Assembly: GCA_001918155.1 (NCBI GenBank)
Contig: MNFJ01000119.1
Coordinates: 1-41,334, forward strand
DNA from: Deltaproteobacteria bacterium 13_1_40CM_4_68_19
GTDB taxonomy: Bacteria > Myxococcota > Myxococcia > Myxococcales > 40CM-4-68-19
Reading direction: 5' to 3'
DNA length: 41,334 nucleotides
In this document: piece after piece, positions 1-8,744 of the stretch
How the letters are laid out: each line of letters opens with the position of its first letter
Numbering within the stretch: position 1 is the first letter of the stretch
The notes under the pieces: model-generated
What the model was told of the DNA's origin: nothing
Databases searched by the model: none
The model's input: only the letters and a program-made list of their open reading frames with translations
Translations under genes and position numbers: made by a program

Positions 1-390
1 TGGCGCCGGCTGCTCCGCGCGCGCCGATACGGCAGGCAATGCTCGATCCAGCTGTGGAACATCCTCCACAAGATCCGCGAGGTCGACGAGGCGATGACGC
101 CCCGGCTGCAGCGGCGGGTGCGGGAGGCGCATCCCGAAGTGAGCTTCGCGCTCCTGAACGGTGCGCCGCTCCTCTTCGCGAAGAAGAGTGCCGACGGTGA
201 AGCGGAGCGACGCGGGCTACTGAACCCGATCTTCGGCGAGATCCGCGGCGTTCCCGGAGCGGCGCGCGACGACGTGCTCGACGCCTACGCCCTGCTCTGG
301 TCGGCGCGCCGGGCGCGGCGGGGAAAGGCGCGCGTCCTCGGCGGGAACGAGCGGGACGCGCGCGGCCTGAAGTGCGAGATCGTCGGATGA
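1..390 (+). CDS. DUF429 family protein, 3' part
   Basis: The reading frame is open from the first base, so the gene starts outside the window and only about 129 C-terminal residues are present. The segment QLWNILHKIREVD followed by REAHPEVSFALLNG and a basic FAKKS stretch is the pattern I associate with the C-terminal half of DUF429 proteins, a family predicted to have an RNase H-like nuclease fold; its role is not established. The internal ATG listed in the ORF track is not the true start, because the conserved part begins upstream of it. The gene converges on rplC with one base between the two stop codons, so there is no room for a separate terminator. The family call is fairly confident; the function is unknown. 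Confidence 0.72.
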   Translation, partial: WRRLLRARRYGRQCSIQLWNILHKIREVDEAMTPRLQRRVREAHPEVSFALLNGAPLLFAKKSADGEAERRGLLNPIFGEIRGVPGAARDDVLDAYALLWSARRARRGKARVLGGNERDARGLKCEIVG

Positions 391-391
391 C

Positions 392-1042
392 CTATTTCAC
401 GGTGGGCCGGACGATCACGATCGACTTGTCGTAGCCGGGGACGCTCCCGCTGATCACCAGCAGGTTGCTCTCGGGGACCACGTCGACGACCGTCAGGTTC
501 TGCACCGTCCGCCGGTCGACGCCCATGTGTCCCGGCATGCGCTTGCCCTTGAAGACGCGGCCCGGCGTCTTGCGCTGTCCGACGGCGCCCATGTGGCGGT
601 GGTGCTCGTGGCTGGAGGCGGAGTCGCGGGCGGCGCCCTTCATATGGTGGCGTTTCACCACGCCCGCGAAGCCGAATCCGCGGGTGATGCCGGTCACGTC
701 CACGCGGTCGCCCTTCTTGAAGAGGGCGACGCTGACCTGTGATCCGATGGCGAAGTCGCCGAGCTCCTTCTCCTCCACCCGGAACTCCCTGATCATCCGA
801 TGCGGCTTCTGGCCCTTCTTCTTGAACTGGCCGAGATAGGGCTTCGTCTTGCGCCGCTCCGCCTTCTTCTCGTCTAGCTCCTCGTAGCCGAGCTGTAGGG
901 CGGTGTAACCGTCGCGCTCCAGCGTACGGTGCCCGGCCACCAGATTTGGCGAGGCTTCCACGACGGTGACGGGGATGGCGGAGCCGTCCTCCGCGAACAC
1001 CGTCGTCATGCCGACCTTCTTGCCGATGAGGCCCTTCGACAT
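392..1042 (-). CDS. rplC: 50S ribosomal protein L3
   Basis: L3 is a large-subunit protein that binds 23S rRNA early in assembly and reaches toward the peptidyl-transferase centre. The 216-residue protein starts MSKGLIGKKVGMTTVF, the typical L3 N-terminus. It carries the long-loop signature GQRKTPGRVFKGKRMPGHMG with the Gln that is methylated by PrmB in Escherichia coli L3, and has the normal family length. A GAGGAG-like site lies a few bases before the ATG. L3 is normally encoded in the S10 operon between rpsJ and rplD. Here neither neighbour is present: a DUF429 gene converges from one side and a lytic transglycosylase gene diverges on the other. It is either a relocated sole copy or a second copy. 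All recognisable L3 motifs are intact. Confidence 0.96.
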   Translation of the reverse strand: MSKGLIGKKVGMTTVFAEDGSAIPVTVVEASPNLVAGHRTLERDGYTALQLGYEELDEKKAERRKTKPYLGQFKKKGQKPHRMIREFRVEEKELGDFAIGSQVSVALFKKGDRVDVTGITRGFGFAGVVKRHHMKGAARDSASSHEHHRHMGAVGQRKTPGRVFKGKRMPGHMGVDRRTVQNLTVVDVVPESNLLVISGSVPGYDKSIVIVRPTVK

Positions 1043-1330
1043 CTCATGCTCCTCGCGTTCCTACCGCGTCATTGCGCGCAGCGTGCAGGGCAGAGGCTGC
1101 GGCGGCGGCCCGAGACCGCGCCGTGCGTAGGGGTTGCGTGACTGCGAGTCCCCGGTCCCTTGGGGGCCGCGGCTTCTAACACGCGGAACCTGGCGGATCA
1201 AGTTGGGCAAAAGCGTTCCCTTCCTGCCCTGCCGATCGACCAGCCTGCCGAGCGGAGCGCTCACTGGCACGCCGGCTGCTCGAGGGCTCCCCGCGGCGAG
1301 GGGAACCGTCGGTTCCTCCGGGGAGACGGG

Positions 1331-2179
1331 ATGACTGGGGCGGCGGCGTGGGGGGTGGGGGTCTCGCCTCCGGTAATCCGGGGGAGGGGGCCGGCTGGCC
1401 GCCGATCGGCGGCCAGCCGGCGCCGTTCGCTGGCGCTCGCGCTCGCCTTCGCCTGCGGCGCGAGCGCGTCCGGCGCGGTGCTGGGGCTCGTCAAGCGGCC
1501 GGACCCCGACGACCGTTTCGCGAACTTGACGTTCACCACCGCGGTGGCCGTGGAGACGGCGCGCAATGCGAACGAGCGCGCCCGCCGGGCGGAAGGGGAC
1601 CTTTCACTGGCGACGTCGCGCATCCAGGCGCTCTCCGTCGCTGGCGCGGAACAAGAGCTCGCCGATCTGCGCGAAGCGGAGCGCATCGGCGTATCGCGCT
1701 TCATGAAGGATGGAACGGCGCTCTGGGGCGACGAGCGGCGCCGCGTGATGGCCGCCATCGTCCGCGAGGCCCGTCGCAACGGCCTGGACCCGGCTCTGGT
1801 GGCCGCGGTGATCCAGGTGGAGTCGCATTTCGATCCGTTCGCCGTCTCCAGCGCAGGCGCCTGCGGCCTGATGCAGGTGATGCCGCCGACAGCGCGCTGG
1901 CTCCTGGAGAAAGAGTCCGAGCGGGTGAAGATCCGTCCGGCGCACCTCTTCAACCCGGTGTTCAACATCGAGCTCGGCACCGGCTATCTCGCGCATCTGA
2001 TGTCGCGCTTCGACGGCGACCTCACCCGCGCGCTGATCGCCTACAACGCTGGGCCGCGCGTCGCACGATCCGTGCAGCGGGGAACCAGCGCCTGGCGAAG
2101 GCTGCACGCCTACCCGAGAAACGTCCTCGCTGCGTACAAATCTTTCCTGCTGATGCCCGAGCAGGTTGCCGCCCGGTAG
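1331..2179 (+). CDS. SLT-domain lytic transglycosylase
   Basis: Predicted to cleave the glycan strands of peptidoglycan between MurNAc and GlcNAc with formation of an anhydro end, acting in the periplasm. An arginine-rich N-terminus and a hydrophobic segment (SLALALAFACGASASGAVLG) suggest export or an inner-membrane anchor. The next 80 residues look helical. The C-terminal half is a Slt/MltE-type domain: catalytic Glu in VIQVESHFDPFAVSS, the GLMQVMPPTA motif and AYNAGP. The ORF track starts at 1160, but the ATG at 1331 follows a GGGGAGACGGG stretch and leaves a sensible N-terminus, so I use it. The gene diverges from rplC and is followed after 56 bases by a CsbD-like gene. The specific family member cannot be named. 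Confidence 0.85.
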   Translation: MTGAAAWGVGVSPPVIRGRGPAGRRSAASRRRSLALALAFACGASASGAVLGLVKRPDPDDRFANLTFTTAVAVETARNANERARRAEGDLSLATSRIQALSVAGAEQELADLREAERIGVSRFMKDGTALWGDERRRVMAAIVREARRNGLDPALVAAVIQVESHFDPFAVSSAGACGLMQVMPPTARWLLEKESERVKIRPAHLFNPVFNIELGTGYLAHLMSRFDGDLTRALIAYNAGPRVARSVQRGTSAWRRLHAYPRNVLAAYKSFLLMPEQVAAR

Positions 2180-2235
2180 GCCGAGGCTCGGCGCGCATCC
2201 CTGCGGTGGACAACGTACCCTCCGGAGGAGCGTAC

Positions 2236-2448
2236 ATGGACAAGAAGAATCTCGAAGGCAATCTGGACAAGGCGAAAGGCCGCATCAAGGAGACCGTGGG
2301 CGTCGTGACCGGCGATCGCGATCTCGAGGCCGAAGGCAAGCTCGACAACCTGAAGGGCAAGATCAAGGACGTCGCCGGCGACGTGCGCGAAGGGATCAAG
2401 GAGAAGCTCGACGATCTCGATCGGCCGAAAGACGATCGCAACCCATAG
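2236..2448 (+). CDS. CsbD-like stress protein
   Basis: A 70-residue hydrophilic protein preceded by a strong GGAGGAG site five bases before its ATG. The sequence shows the CsbD pattern: an N-terminal NLEGNLDKAKGRIKE block and a repeated GKLDNLKGKIKDVAGDV block, rich in Lys, Asp and Glu. CsbD-family proteins accumulate under general stress in many bacteria; their molecular role is unknown. The ORF track hides this gene as the tail of a 366-residue frame, but everything before this ATG is a shadow of the transglycosylase. A two-unit hairpin repeat begins immediately after the stop codon and probably ends the transcript. Confidence 0.88.
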   Translation: MDKKNLEGNLDKAKGRIKETVGVVTGDRDLEAEGKLDNLKGKIKDVAGDVREGIKEKLDDLDRPKDDRNP

Positions 2449-2542
2449 GCGCGGCCGCCGCAAGGGGGCTTGGTCGCGGCCGCCGCAAGGCGGCTTAGCG
2501 ACTATTGCTTTGGACTGTACCGGCCGGTGAGACGGGTGCTTC
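2449..2542. repeat. Gene-end hairpin repeat, family 1, copy A
   Basis: Two tandem units of about 24 bases start directly after the CsbD stop. The second folds as outer stem GTCGC/GCGAC (2473-2477 with 2498-2502) around an inner stem GCCGCC/GGCGGC closed by GCAA. It is followed by ATTGCTTTGG and a tail containing GACTGTAC and GAGACGGGTGCT. The same order of parts recurs at 25016-25104 and, more degraded, at 15769-15840. In the + direction the GC hairpin followed by a T-rich stretch resembles an intrinsic terminator. The element fills the gap between two convergent genes and ends at the stop codon of the minus-strand kinase. Confidence 0.75.
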
Positions 2543-3193
2543 TCAGGCTCGTGGAAACACCAGCCAGAGCCCTCCGTCCCGCTCTTCCACCCGTCCCCCC
2601 TGGGACGCGAGGATGTGGGTCGCCAGCTCGAACCCGAGGACCCCCCCGGTAGGATCGCCGCTGGCGCGCTCCTCGGGGGCGGGCGGAATCAGCGGCTTGG
2701 GCGCCGCCTCCGCCCGGATGTGCAGCGCCGGACTCTCAGCGTCAGCGCGCCCGGAGATGGACAGGCGCGGGGCAGGCGACGCGCGCGCCATGTGCTCGAG
2801 CAGCAAGCGCACTGCGCGCCGCAGCATCTCCACGTCGCCGACGGTCGAGACCTCATCCAGCTCGAGCACCCAACTCTCCGTCGATACACCGTCTTTTTCC
2901 GCCAGAGCGTGCATGGCGGGCTCGACGAGATCCTTGAGGCCCACGTTCTCCCGCTTGAGCTCGTAGCCGTGCTCCAGGATCCGTTCGATGGTGAAGAAAT
3001 CATCGACGAGGCGTCGCATCCGCCTGAGCGCGCGCAGGGAGACGTCGATCATCTTCTCCGCGCGAGCGCCGGCGCGGTCCGCCGGCTCCATCCTCTTCAG
3101 CAGATCGCAAGACCAGAGTGCCGTCGCCAGCGGGTTCTTGATCTCGTGCGCGACGAAGCCGAGATACTTCCCCCGCATGGGCCTGGACGGCAT
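2543..3193 (-). CDS. Orphan histidine kinase-like protein without sensor
   Basis: A short (216 residue) soluble kinase-like protein. Near the N-terminus, GFVAHEIKNPLATALWS is a clear H-box with the phospho-accepting His, followed by the paired helices of a HisKA dimerisation domain. The C-terminal ATPase region is weak: there is no convincing N-box Asn or DxGxG motif, only a G-box-like GGVLGFELATHILASQGG segment. No transmembrane or PAS/GAF input domain is present and no response regulator is adjacent. The start is uncertain: TTG at 3229, ATG at 3193 or ATG at 3178; I prefer 3193 because AGG lies about nine bases before it. It may be a phosphotransfer or dimerising partner rather than an active kinase. 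The gene converges on the CsbD gene across repeat A. Confidence 0.7.
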   Translation of the reverse strand: MPSRPMRGKYLGFVAHEIKNPLATALWSCDLLKRMEPADRAGARAEKMIDVSLRALRRMRRLVDDFFTIERILEHGYELKRENVGLKDLVEPAMHALAEKDGVSTESWVLELDEVSTVGDVEMLRRAVRLLLEHMARASPAPRLSISGRADAESPALHIRAEAAPKPLIPPAPEERASGDPTGGVLGFELATHILASQGGRVEERDGGLWLVFPRA

Positions 3194-3331
3194 CCCGGCC
3201 AACCTAAGCGCAGGCACAAGAGTGCGCAAGCGAACGGCTGCTCAAGAGTTACCGGTCTAGCGGGCGGGCAGGCCTGCAGTTCTTACCGGCCGCGTGGACA
3301 TACATCCGACTCGAAGACGTCAAGCCCCTGT

Positions 3332-3343
3332 GAACCGCGGTTC
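3332..3343. promoter_or_regulatory. Perfect 12-bp palindrome upstream of the RpoH-like gene
   Basis: GAACCGCGGTTC reads the same on both strands and sits about ten bases before the candidate -24 box of the sigma factor gene. Its position would suit an operator. No regulator can be assigned from the sequence, and short GC-rich palindromes are common in DNA of this composition. Confidence 0.35.
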
Positions 3344-3351
3344 TGCCGCGG

Positions 3352-3367
3352 TGGCATCCCACTTGCT
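3352..3367 (+). promoter_or_regulatory. Candidate sigma-54 (-24/-12) promoter of the RpoH-like gene
   Basis: TGGCATCCCACTTGCT matches the sigma-54 consensus TGGCAC-N5-TTGCW at nearly all fixed positions, with exactly ten bases between the GG (3353-3354) and GC (3365-3366) doublets. The predicted transcript start, near 3378, is about 25 bases before the ATG, a normal leader length. This is motif matching by eye. The conserved bases include an intact TTGCT -12 element. Confidence 0.5.
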
Positions 3368-3402
3368 CATGGCAACGGCATCGTTCCGAGCCCGGAGGAA
3401 CC

Positions 3403-4311
3403 ATGCAACCGTCTGCCCTTCCGTCGAGCACTGGCTCACTTGCCATGTACCTGGCGGAGATCAACAAGTACCCACTTCTCACCGTCGACGAAGAGCAGCG
3501 TCTCGCACGGCTATACGCCAGAAGCGCGGATCTAGATGCGGCGCACAAGCTGGTGACCTCGAACCTCAGGTTCGTGGTGAAGGTCGCTTACGAATACCGC
3601 AGCTACGGGATCAAGATGGCCGACCTCATCCAGGAGGGGAACATCGGCCTGATGAAGGCGGTGCAGAAGTTCGATGCCGACAAGGGCATCCGCCTCATCT
3701 CCTATGCGGTGTGGTGGATCCGCGCCTTCATCCAGAACTACATCCTGAAGAGCTGGAGCCTGGTGAAGCTCGGGACCACGCAGGCGCAGCGCAAGCTGTT
3801 CTTCTCGCTCGCGCGCACCCGGCGCGAGTTGGAGAAGTTCGACGGCGTCACCGGGGACATGCAGAAGGCCAGCGAGGGCGCCATCGCCAAGAAGCTGCGC
3901 GTGAAGCCCGGCGAAGTGCTGGAGATGCAGCAGCGGATGGAAGGCCGCGACCTCTCGCTCGACGCTCCGATGGGCGAGGACGGCGGTTCCTCCCACGTGG
4001 ACTTCGTGATGGACGGCGCCGACCTCCCGGACGCGGAGATCGCCGAGCAGGAAGAGCACCACATCGTGCAGGAGCGCGTGCTCGAGGCCTTGGGCCGCCT
4101 CGATCCGCGCGAGCGCTACATCATCGAGCAGCGGATCATGAACGACAAGCCGATGACGTTGAAGGAGCTCGGCGAGCACTTCGGTTTCTCGCGCGAGCGG
4201 GCGCGTCAGTTGGAGATCCGCGCCAAGGCGAAGCTGGAGGCCGAGCTCGGCGAGCTGATGGACGAGCTGTTCCCGAACGAGGAGCGCCTGCCCGTCGCCG
4301 AGACGGCGTAG
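3403..4311 (+). CDS. rpoH: RNA polymerase sigma factor, RpoH (sigma-32) type
   Basis: A 302-residue group-3-like sigma-70 family factor that directs RNA polymerase to heat-shock or related stress promoters. Region 2 contains [18 protein letters not shown] and the -10 recognition helix [37 protein letters not shown] is the RpoH box, which separates this family from RpoD and RpoS. Region 4 ends in the helix-turn-helix [25 protein letters not shown] precedes the ATG at 3403 by about five bases. A candidate sigma-54 promoter lies just upstream. An MFS gene follows after 29 bases and may be co-transcribed. Myxobacteria hold several RpoH-like factors with divergent roles, so the heat-shock assignment is by family only. 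Confidence 0.9.
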   Translation: MQPSALPSSTGSLAMYLAEINKYPLLTVDEEQRLARLYARSADLDAAHKLVTSNLRFVVKVAYEYRSYGIKMADLIQEGNIGLMKAVQKFDADKGIRLISYAVWWIRAFIQNYILKSWSLVKLGTTQAQRKLFFSLARTRRELEKFDGVTGDMQKASEGAIAKKLRVKPGEVLEMQQRMEGRDLSLDAPMGEDGGSSHVDFVMDGADLPDAEIAEQEEHHIVQERVLEALGRLDPRERYIIEQRIMNDKPMTLKELGEHFGFSRERARQLEIRAKAKLEAELGELMDELFPNEERLPVAETA

Positions 4312-4340
4312 AGCGCCCACGGCAATGGTACCCTCGCGCG

Positions 4341-5513
4341 ATGCGTCGCGTCGCCGGGCTGCCCCCCGTCTACTGGTGGCTCTGGCTCGGGTACCTGCTC
4401 TCCTCCCTGGGCACCTTCGTCTTTCCGTTCCTCGCGCTGTACCTCTCGTCCCGCGGAATCGACGCCCGGCAGACCGGCCTCGTCCTCTCGCTCCTGGGCG
4501 TGGGAGCGGTCCTCGCGGGACCCATCGGCGGGCAGATCGCCGATCGGGTGGGACGCAAGCCCGCCCTGCTGCTCGCCCTCGCCTTTTCCGCCGCTTCCGC
4601 GCTGTACCTGGGCTTCGTCCGGTCGCCCCTGGCGATCGCGCCCGGAGTGCTGGCCTTCGGGCTCGGCGTCTCGATGGCGCGGCCGGCGATGCAGGCCATC
4701 GTCGCGGACGTCCTGCCGCCCGATCTTCTCGGCCGTGCCTTCGCGCTCCTCTACTGGGCAACGAACGTCGGCATCGCCTTCTCGGCGTGGATCGGCGGCG
4801 TGCTCGCGGGACGGACCTGGCTCGGGCTCTTCGCGGGCGACGCGTTGACGACGGTCCTCTTCGCAGCGCTCGTCGTGTTCCGGGTGCCGGAGTCGCGGCC
4901 CCTGCCCGCCTCCGGCGGACGCGCCGTGGGTTGGACCGCCTTGGTGGGCGATCGCCCTCTCCTGGCATTCCTCGCCACGCACTTCGCCTTCATGATCGTG
5001 TTCTGGCAGTTCCAGTTCGCCCTTCCCCTCGCCGTGGTGGGCAGCGGCTTCGGGACACGGGAGTATGGCCGCCTCATGGCGCTCAACTGCGCCGCCGTGT
5101 TCGTCACGCAGCCGTTCACCGCGCGCTGGTTGCGATCGATCGATCGCGGGATCCTGCTGGCGATCGCCTCCATCTGCGTCGGGTTGGGATTCGGCGCGTA
5201 TGCGCTCAGCTCCAACATGCCGCAGTTCTACGCTGCCACGCTGGTCTGGACGGTCGGCGACGTGGTGGGGCTGCCGCTCGTCAGCGCGGTCGTGGCGTCC
5301 ATGAGCCCGGCGGACCTGCGCGGGCGCTACCAGGGCGCGCAGATGCTCGCGCAGGCGCTGGCGATGGTCGCGGCCCCGCTGGTCGCCGGCGCTGTGATCG
5401 ACGCGTTCGGACTGCGCGTGCTCTGGGGCGGCTGCATCGTCATCGGATTTGCCGCGTCCGCTGCGCATGCGCTGCTGGGGGCTGCCCGCCGCCGCTCCGC
5501 GCTCGCGGCCTGA
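4341..5513 (+). CDS. MFS transporter, probable drug or metabolite exporter
   Basis: A 390-residue inner-membrane protein with about twelve hydrophobic segments. The cytoplasmic loop between TM2 and TM3 reads GGQIADRVGRKPALLL, the conserved MFS motif GxxxDxxGRK, and a second-half echo RWLRSIDRG is weaker. The length is normal for 12-TM major facilitator exporters. The ORF track extends the frame back to 3294 across the sigma gene; the ATG at 4341 is the only start that gives an MFS N-terminus (YWWLWLGYLLSSLGTFVFPF). Substrate cannot be read from the sequence. It follows the RpoH-type gene closely on the same strand and runs into the end of enolase with three bases between stop codons. Confidence 0.85.
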   Translation: MRRVAGLPPVYWWLWLGYLLSSLGTFVFPFLALYLSSRGIDARQTGLVLSLLGVGAVLAGPIGGQIADRVGRKPALLLALAFSAASALYLGFVRSPLAIAPGVLAFGLGVSMARPAMQAIVADVLPPDLLGRAFALLYWATNVGIAFSAWIGGVLAGRTWLGLFAGDALTTVLFAALVVFRVPESRPLPASGGRAVGWTALVGDRPLLAFLATHFAFMIVFWQFQFALPLAVVGSGFGTREYGRLMALNCAAVFVTQPFTARWLRSIDRGILLAIASICVGLGFGAYALSSNMPQFYAATLVWTVGDVVGLPLVSAVVASMSPADLRGRYQGAQMLAQALAMVAAPLVAGAVIDAFGLRVLWGGCIVIGFAASAAHALLGAARRRSALAA

Positions 5514-5516
5514 CGC

Positions 5517-6875
<1,359 letters not shown>

Positions 6876-6905
6876 CTAGAAGCCGCCTCCCACACGGAGG
6901 ACGAC

Positions 6906-7748
6906 ATGGGTCTGCTCGAAGGCAAGGTCGCGATCGTCACCGGATCGGGCGGCGGTATCGGCCGCGAGCACGCGCTGCTCTTCGCGCGGGAGGGCGCGAG
7001 GGTGGTGGTGAACGATCTCGGCAGCGATCGGCACGGAGGCGGCAAGGGGGCGGACATGGCCGACAAGGTCGTCGCCGAGATCAAGGGCATGGGCGGCGAT
7101 GCGGTGGCGAACTACGACAGCGTCGCCACGCGCGAGGGGGCGGACGGGCTGGTGTGGAGCGCGTTGAACAAGTTCGGCAAGCTCGACATCGTGGTGAACA
7201 ACGCCGGCATCCTGCGCGACAAGACCATCCTGAACATGAGCGAGCAGGACTTCGATCTCGTGATCGACGTCCACCTGCGCGGCACGTTCCTCGTCACCCA
7301 GGCGGCGGCGCGCGTGTTCAAGGTGCAGGGCAAGGGCGGCCGCATCGTCAACACCACCTCGCTTTCCGGCCTGCTGGGGAACTTCGGGCAGGGGAACTAT
7401 GCGGCGGCGAAGGGCGGCATCTACTCGCTGACGCGGACGGCGGCGCTCGAGTTCCAGCGGATGGCGGTGACGGTGAACGCGATCGCTCCGGTGGCGCTGA
7501 CGCGGATGACGCAGGACCTGGCGATGTTCAAGGGGATGACCCCGGAGCAGATCGGACCCCAGTACATCGCCCCCGTGGCCGCGTTCCTGGCAAGCGACCT
7601 TGCCGGGGACATCACGGGCACCATCGTGGGCGTGCAGGGTCCGAAGATCTTCCTCTACAGGATGGCAGAGACCTCCGGGGTGGCTCGCGAGGGCGGGCCG
7701 TGGAGCGCCGCCGAGATCAAGGAGAGATGGGCGGAGATCGCGCGGTAG
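6906..7748 (+). CDS. Short-chain dehydrogenase/reductase, hydroxyacyl-CoA type
   Basis: A 280-residue NAD(P)-dependent oxidoreductase. The cofactor loop is TGSGGGIGREHALLFAREGA, the NNAG motif is present, and the catalytic residues appear as Asn in the helix before Ser (NTTSLSG), Tyr and Lys (YAAAKGG). The extra residues after the first strand (NDLGSDRHGGGKGADMADK) and the EFQRMAVTVNAIAPVALTRMT segment resemble the bacterial relatives of the peroxisomal multifunctional enzyme (3-hydroxyacyl-CoA dehydrogenase of beta-oxidation). The family often works with MaoC hydratases; one MaoC gene lies at 29.1 kb, too far away to count as an operon. The start at 6906 is set by the family N-terminus MGLLEGKVAIVTG; the upstream part of the ORF in the track is enolase shadow. 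Confidence 0.88.
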   Translation: MGLLEGKVAIVTGSGGGIGREHALLFAREGARVVVNDLGSDRHGGGKGADMADKVVAEIKGMGGDAVANYDSVATREGADGLVWSALNKFGKLDIVVNNAGILRDKTILNMSEQDFDLVIDVHLRGTFLVTQAAARVFKVQGKGGRIVNTTSLSGLLGNFGQGNYAAAKGGIYSLTRTAALEFQRMAVTVNAIAPVALTRMTQDLAMFKGMTPEQIGPQYIAPVAAFLASDLAGDITGTIVGVQGPKIFLYRMAETSGVAREGGPWSAAEIKERWAEIAR

Positions 7749-7767
7749 TCGCGGCCCCCCGAAGTGC

Positions 7768-7798
7768 AACGAGGGCCCCCTGCACGGGAGCCCTCGTT
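7768..7798. terminator. Bidirectional hairpin terminator
   Basis: AACGAGGGC and GCCCTCGTT form a perfect nine-base-pair stem around a 13-base loop, which can extend by CCC/GGG pairs. It lies 20 bases after the SDR stop and about 50 bases beyond the stop of the small convergent gene, so it can end both transcripts. The T-run is short (two bases), which weakens the classical intrinsic-terminator reading. Confidence 0.6.
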
Positions 7799-7849
7799 CA
7801 TGTGCCCGGTCCAGAATCGGCCGGGCGGCCCCGCCACCGCGGGGAAACC

Positions 7850-8029
7850 CTACGCTGGCACCGAGTAGTCGATGATGATCACGCCGCGCTGCGGCTCGTC
7901 ATCCTCCTCGTTGCGGTCGTTCTGGCGCTGCGGGGTCGGCTCCGGCAGGGGCAACTCGATACGCGGCCGCTGGTTCTCCTGCTCCCGCTCGCGCTTCTTG
8001 ATCTCTTCAATGATGAAGGCGTCGAGCAT
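7850..8029 (-). CDS. Small charged protein of unknown function
   Basis: A 59-residue protein absent from the ORF track because of its length. GGAGG lies eight bases before the ATG. The sequence has an N-terminal helix MLDAFIIEEIKKREREQENQ, a Pro-rich middle with an acidic EEDDE run and a hydrophobic C-terminal strand RGVIIIDYSVPA. There is no signal peptide or membrane span. The layout (hydrophobic start, charged linker, short beta-strand tail) would suit an adaptor or peptide partner of a larger protein, but that is a guess. I do not recognise a named family. The good ribosome-binding site, the amphipathic start and the flanking promoter and terminator support a real gene. Confidence 0.75.
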   Translation of the reverse strand: MLDAFIIEEIKKREREQENQRPRIELPLPEPTPQRQNDRNEEDDEPQRGVIIIDYSVPA

Positions 8030-8148
8030 TGGAGAACCTCCGGGTCACCTACAGGATAGATGCAATCCTGGCACCATCGTTTCACGACCCCCGCGTTTTC
8101 CGCCGCCCGTCCCCTGGCCTCCAGAGGGCATGTCCGCCCCCTTCAGAA

Positions 8149-8177
8149 CTTGTAACAATCCACCCACTCGGGGTCAA
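8149..8177 (-). promoter_or_regulatory. Candidate sigma-70-type promoter for the small charged protein
   Basis: On the minus strand, TTGACC and TACAAG are separated by 17 bases. This gives a five-of-six -35 box and a four-of-six -10 box, with a predicted start near 8140, about 110 bases before the gene at 8029. Motif matching by eye only. Confidence 0.4.
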
Positions 8178-8203
8178 CATACCCACTGTGGGCAACGTAC
8201 GCC

Positions 8204-8641
8204 TCAACGCATTGTTTCACGGAGACTCTCCGCGCGGGTCTTGAAATTGGCGAGCATGTTGGGAAGGCCCCGCTCCGCCAGCGCCTTCTCGAGCGTACCC
8301 GGAACCATGGGCCCGAGGTCGATCTCGATCGCGTAGGTCGCCCGCGTTCCGCCGGCTCGGGTGGCCTCGATGGTCCAGGCGCCCTCGTTCGCGCGCATGA
8401 ATTCGCCGCCGCGGACGAGCGTCCACTCGATGCGCTCGAGCGAGCGGGTGATGTGGCGGAGCGTGAAGTCGAACAGCTTCAGCTTCACGTCGAGCCAATA
8501 CGTGACGTCCACGGAATCGCCCTGCCGCTGGCCTACCCTGACCGCCTTCACCTCCGGCACGAACTCCGGGTAGCGCGCGTAGTCCTGCACCACGCGGTGG
8601 AACGCCTCGGGCGTCACATCGATCTCGATCGACCGGCTCAC
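8204..8641 (-). CDS. SRPBCC/START-like (Coq10 type) protein
   Basis: A 145-residue protein with the helix-grip pattern of polyketide cyclase/Coq10-type SRPBCC proteins: the opening SRSIEIDVTPEAFHRVVQDY, then ARYPEFVPEVKAVRV, alternating strands and a long C-terminal helix (LEKALAERGLPNMLANFKTR). Family members bind hydrophobic ligands such as lipids or quinones; the ligand here is unknown. The ORF track starts at 8767 inside a long inverted repeat. The GTG at 8641 follows AAGGG by about ten bases and gives the usual family start and length, so I use it. The upstream gap holds the end of the glpX operon and a hairpin repeat, so this gene needs its own promoter. Confidence 0.78.
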   Translation of the reverse strand: MSRSIEIDVTPEAFHRVVQDYARYPEFVPEVKAVRVGQRQGDSVDVTYWLDVKLKLFDFTLRHITRSLERIEWTLVRGGEFMRANEGAWTIEATRAGGTRATYAIEIDLGPMVPGTLEKALAERGLPNMLANFKTRAESLRETMR

Positions 8642-8744
8642 ACGGACCAGATGCCCTTGGGATCGCACGATCGTCGGAAGCCTCCAAGGCGCAGTCTGAC
8701 GCACTGCGCACACTTGTGCTAGCGATTCGCACGCTGGAGAAGCC

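Noticed and set aside
1348-2448. 366-residue ORF on the + strand
   Set aside because: All but the last 70 residues are a shadow of the lytic transglycosylase; only the CsbD-like tail has a ribosome-binding site and family match.
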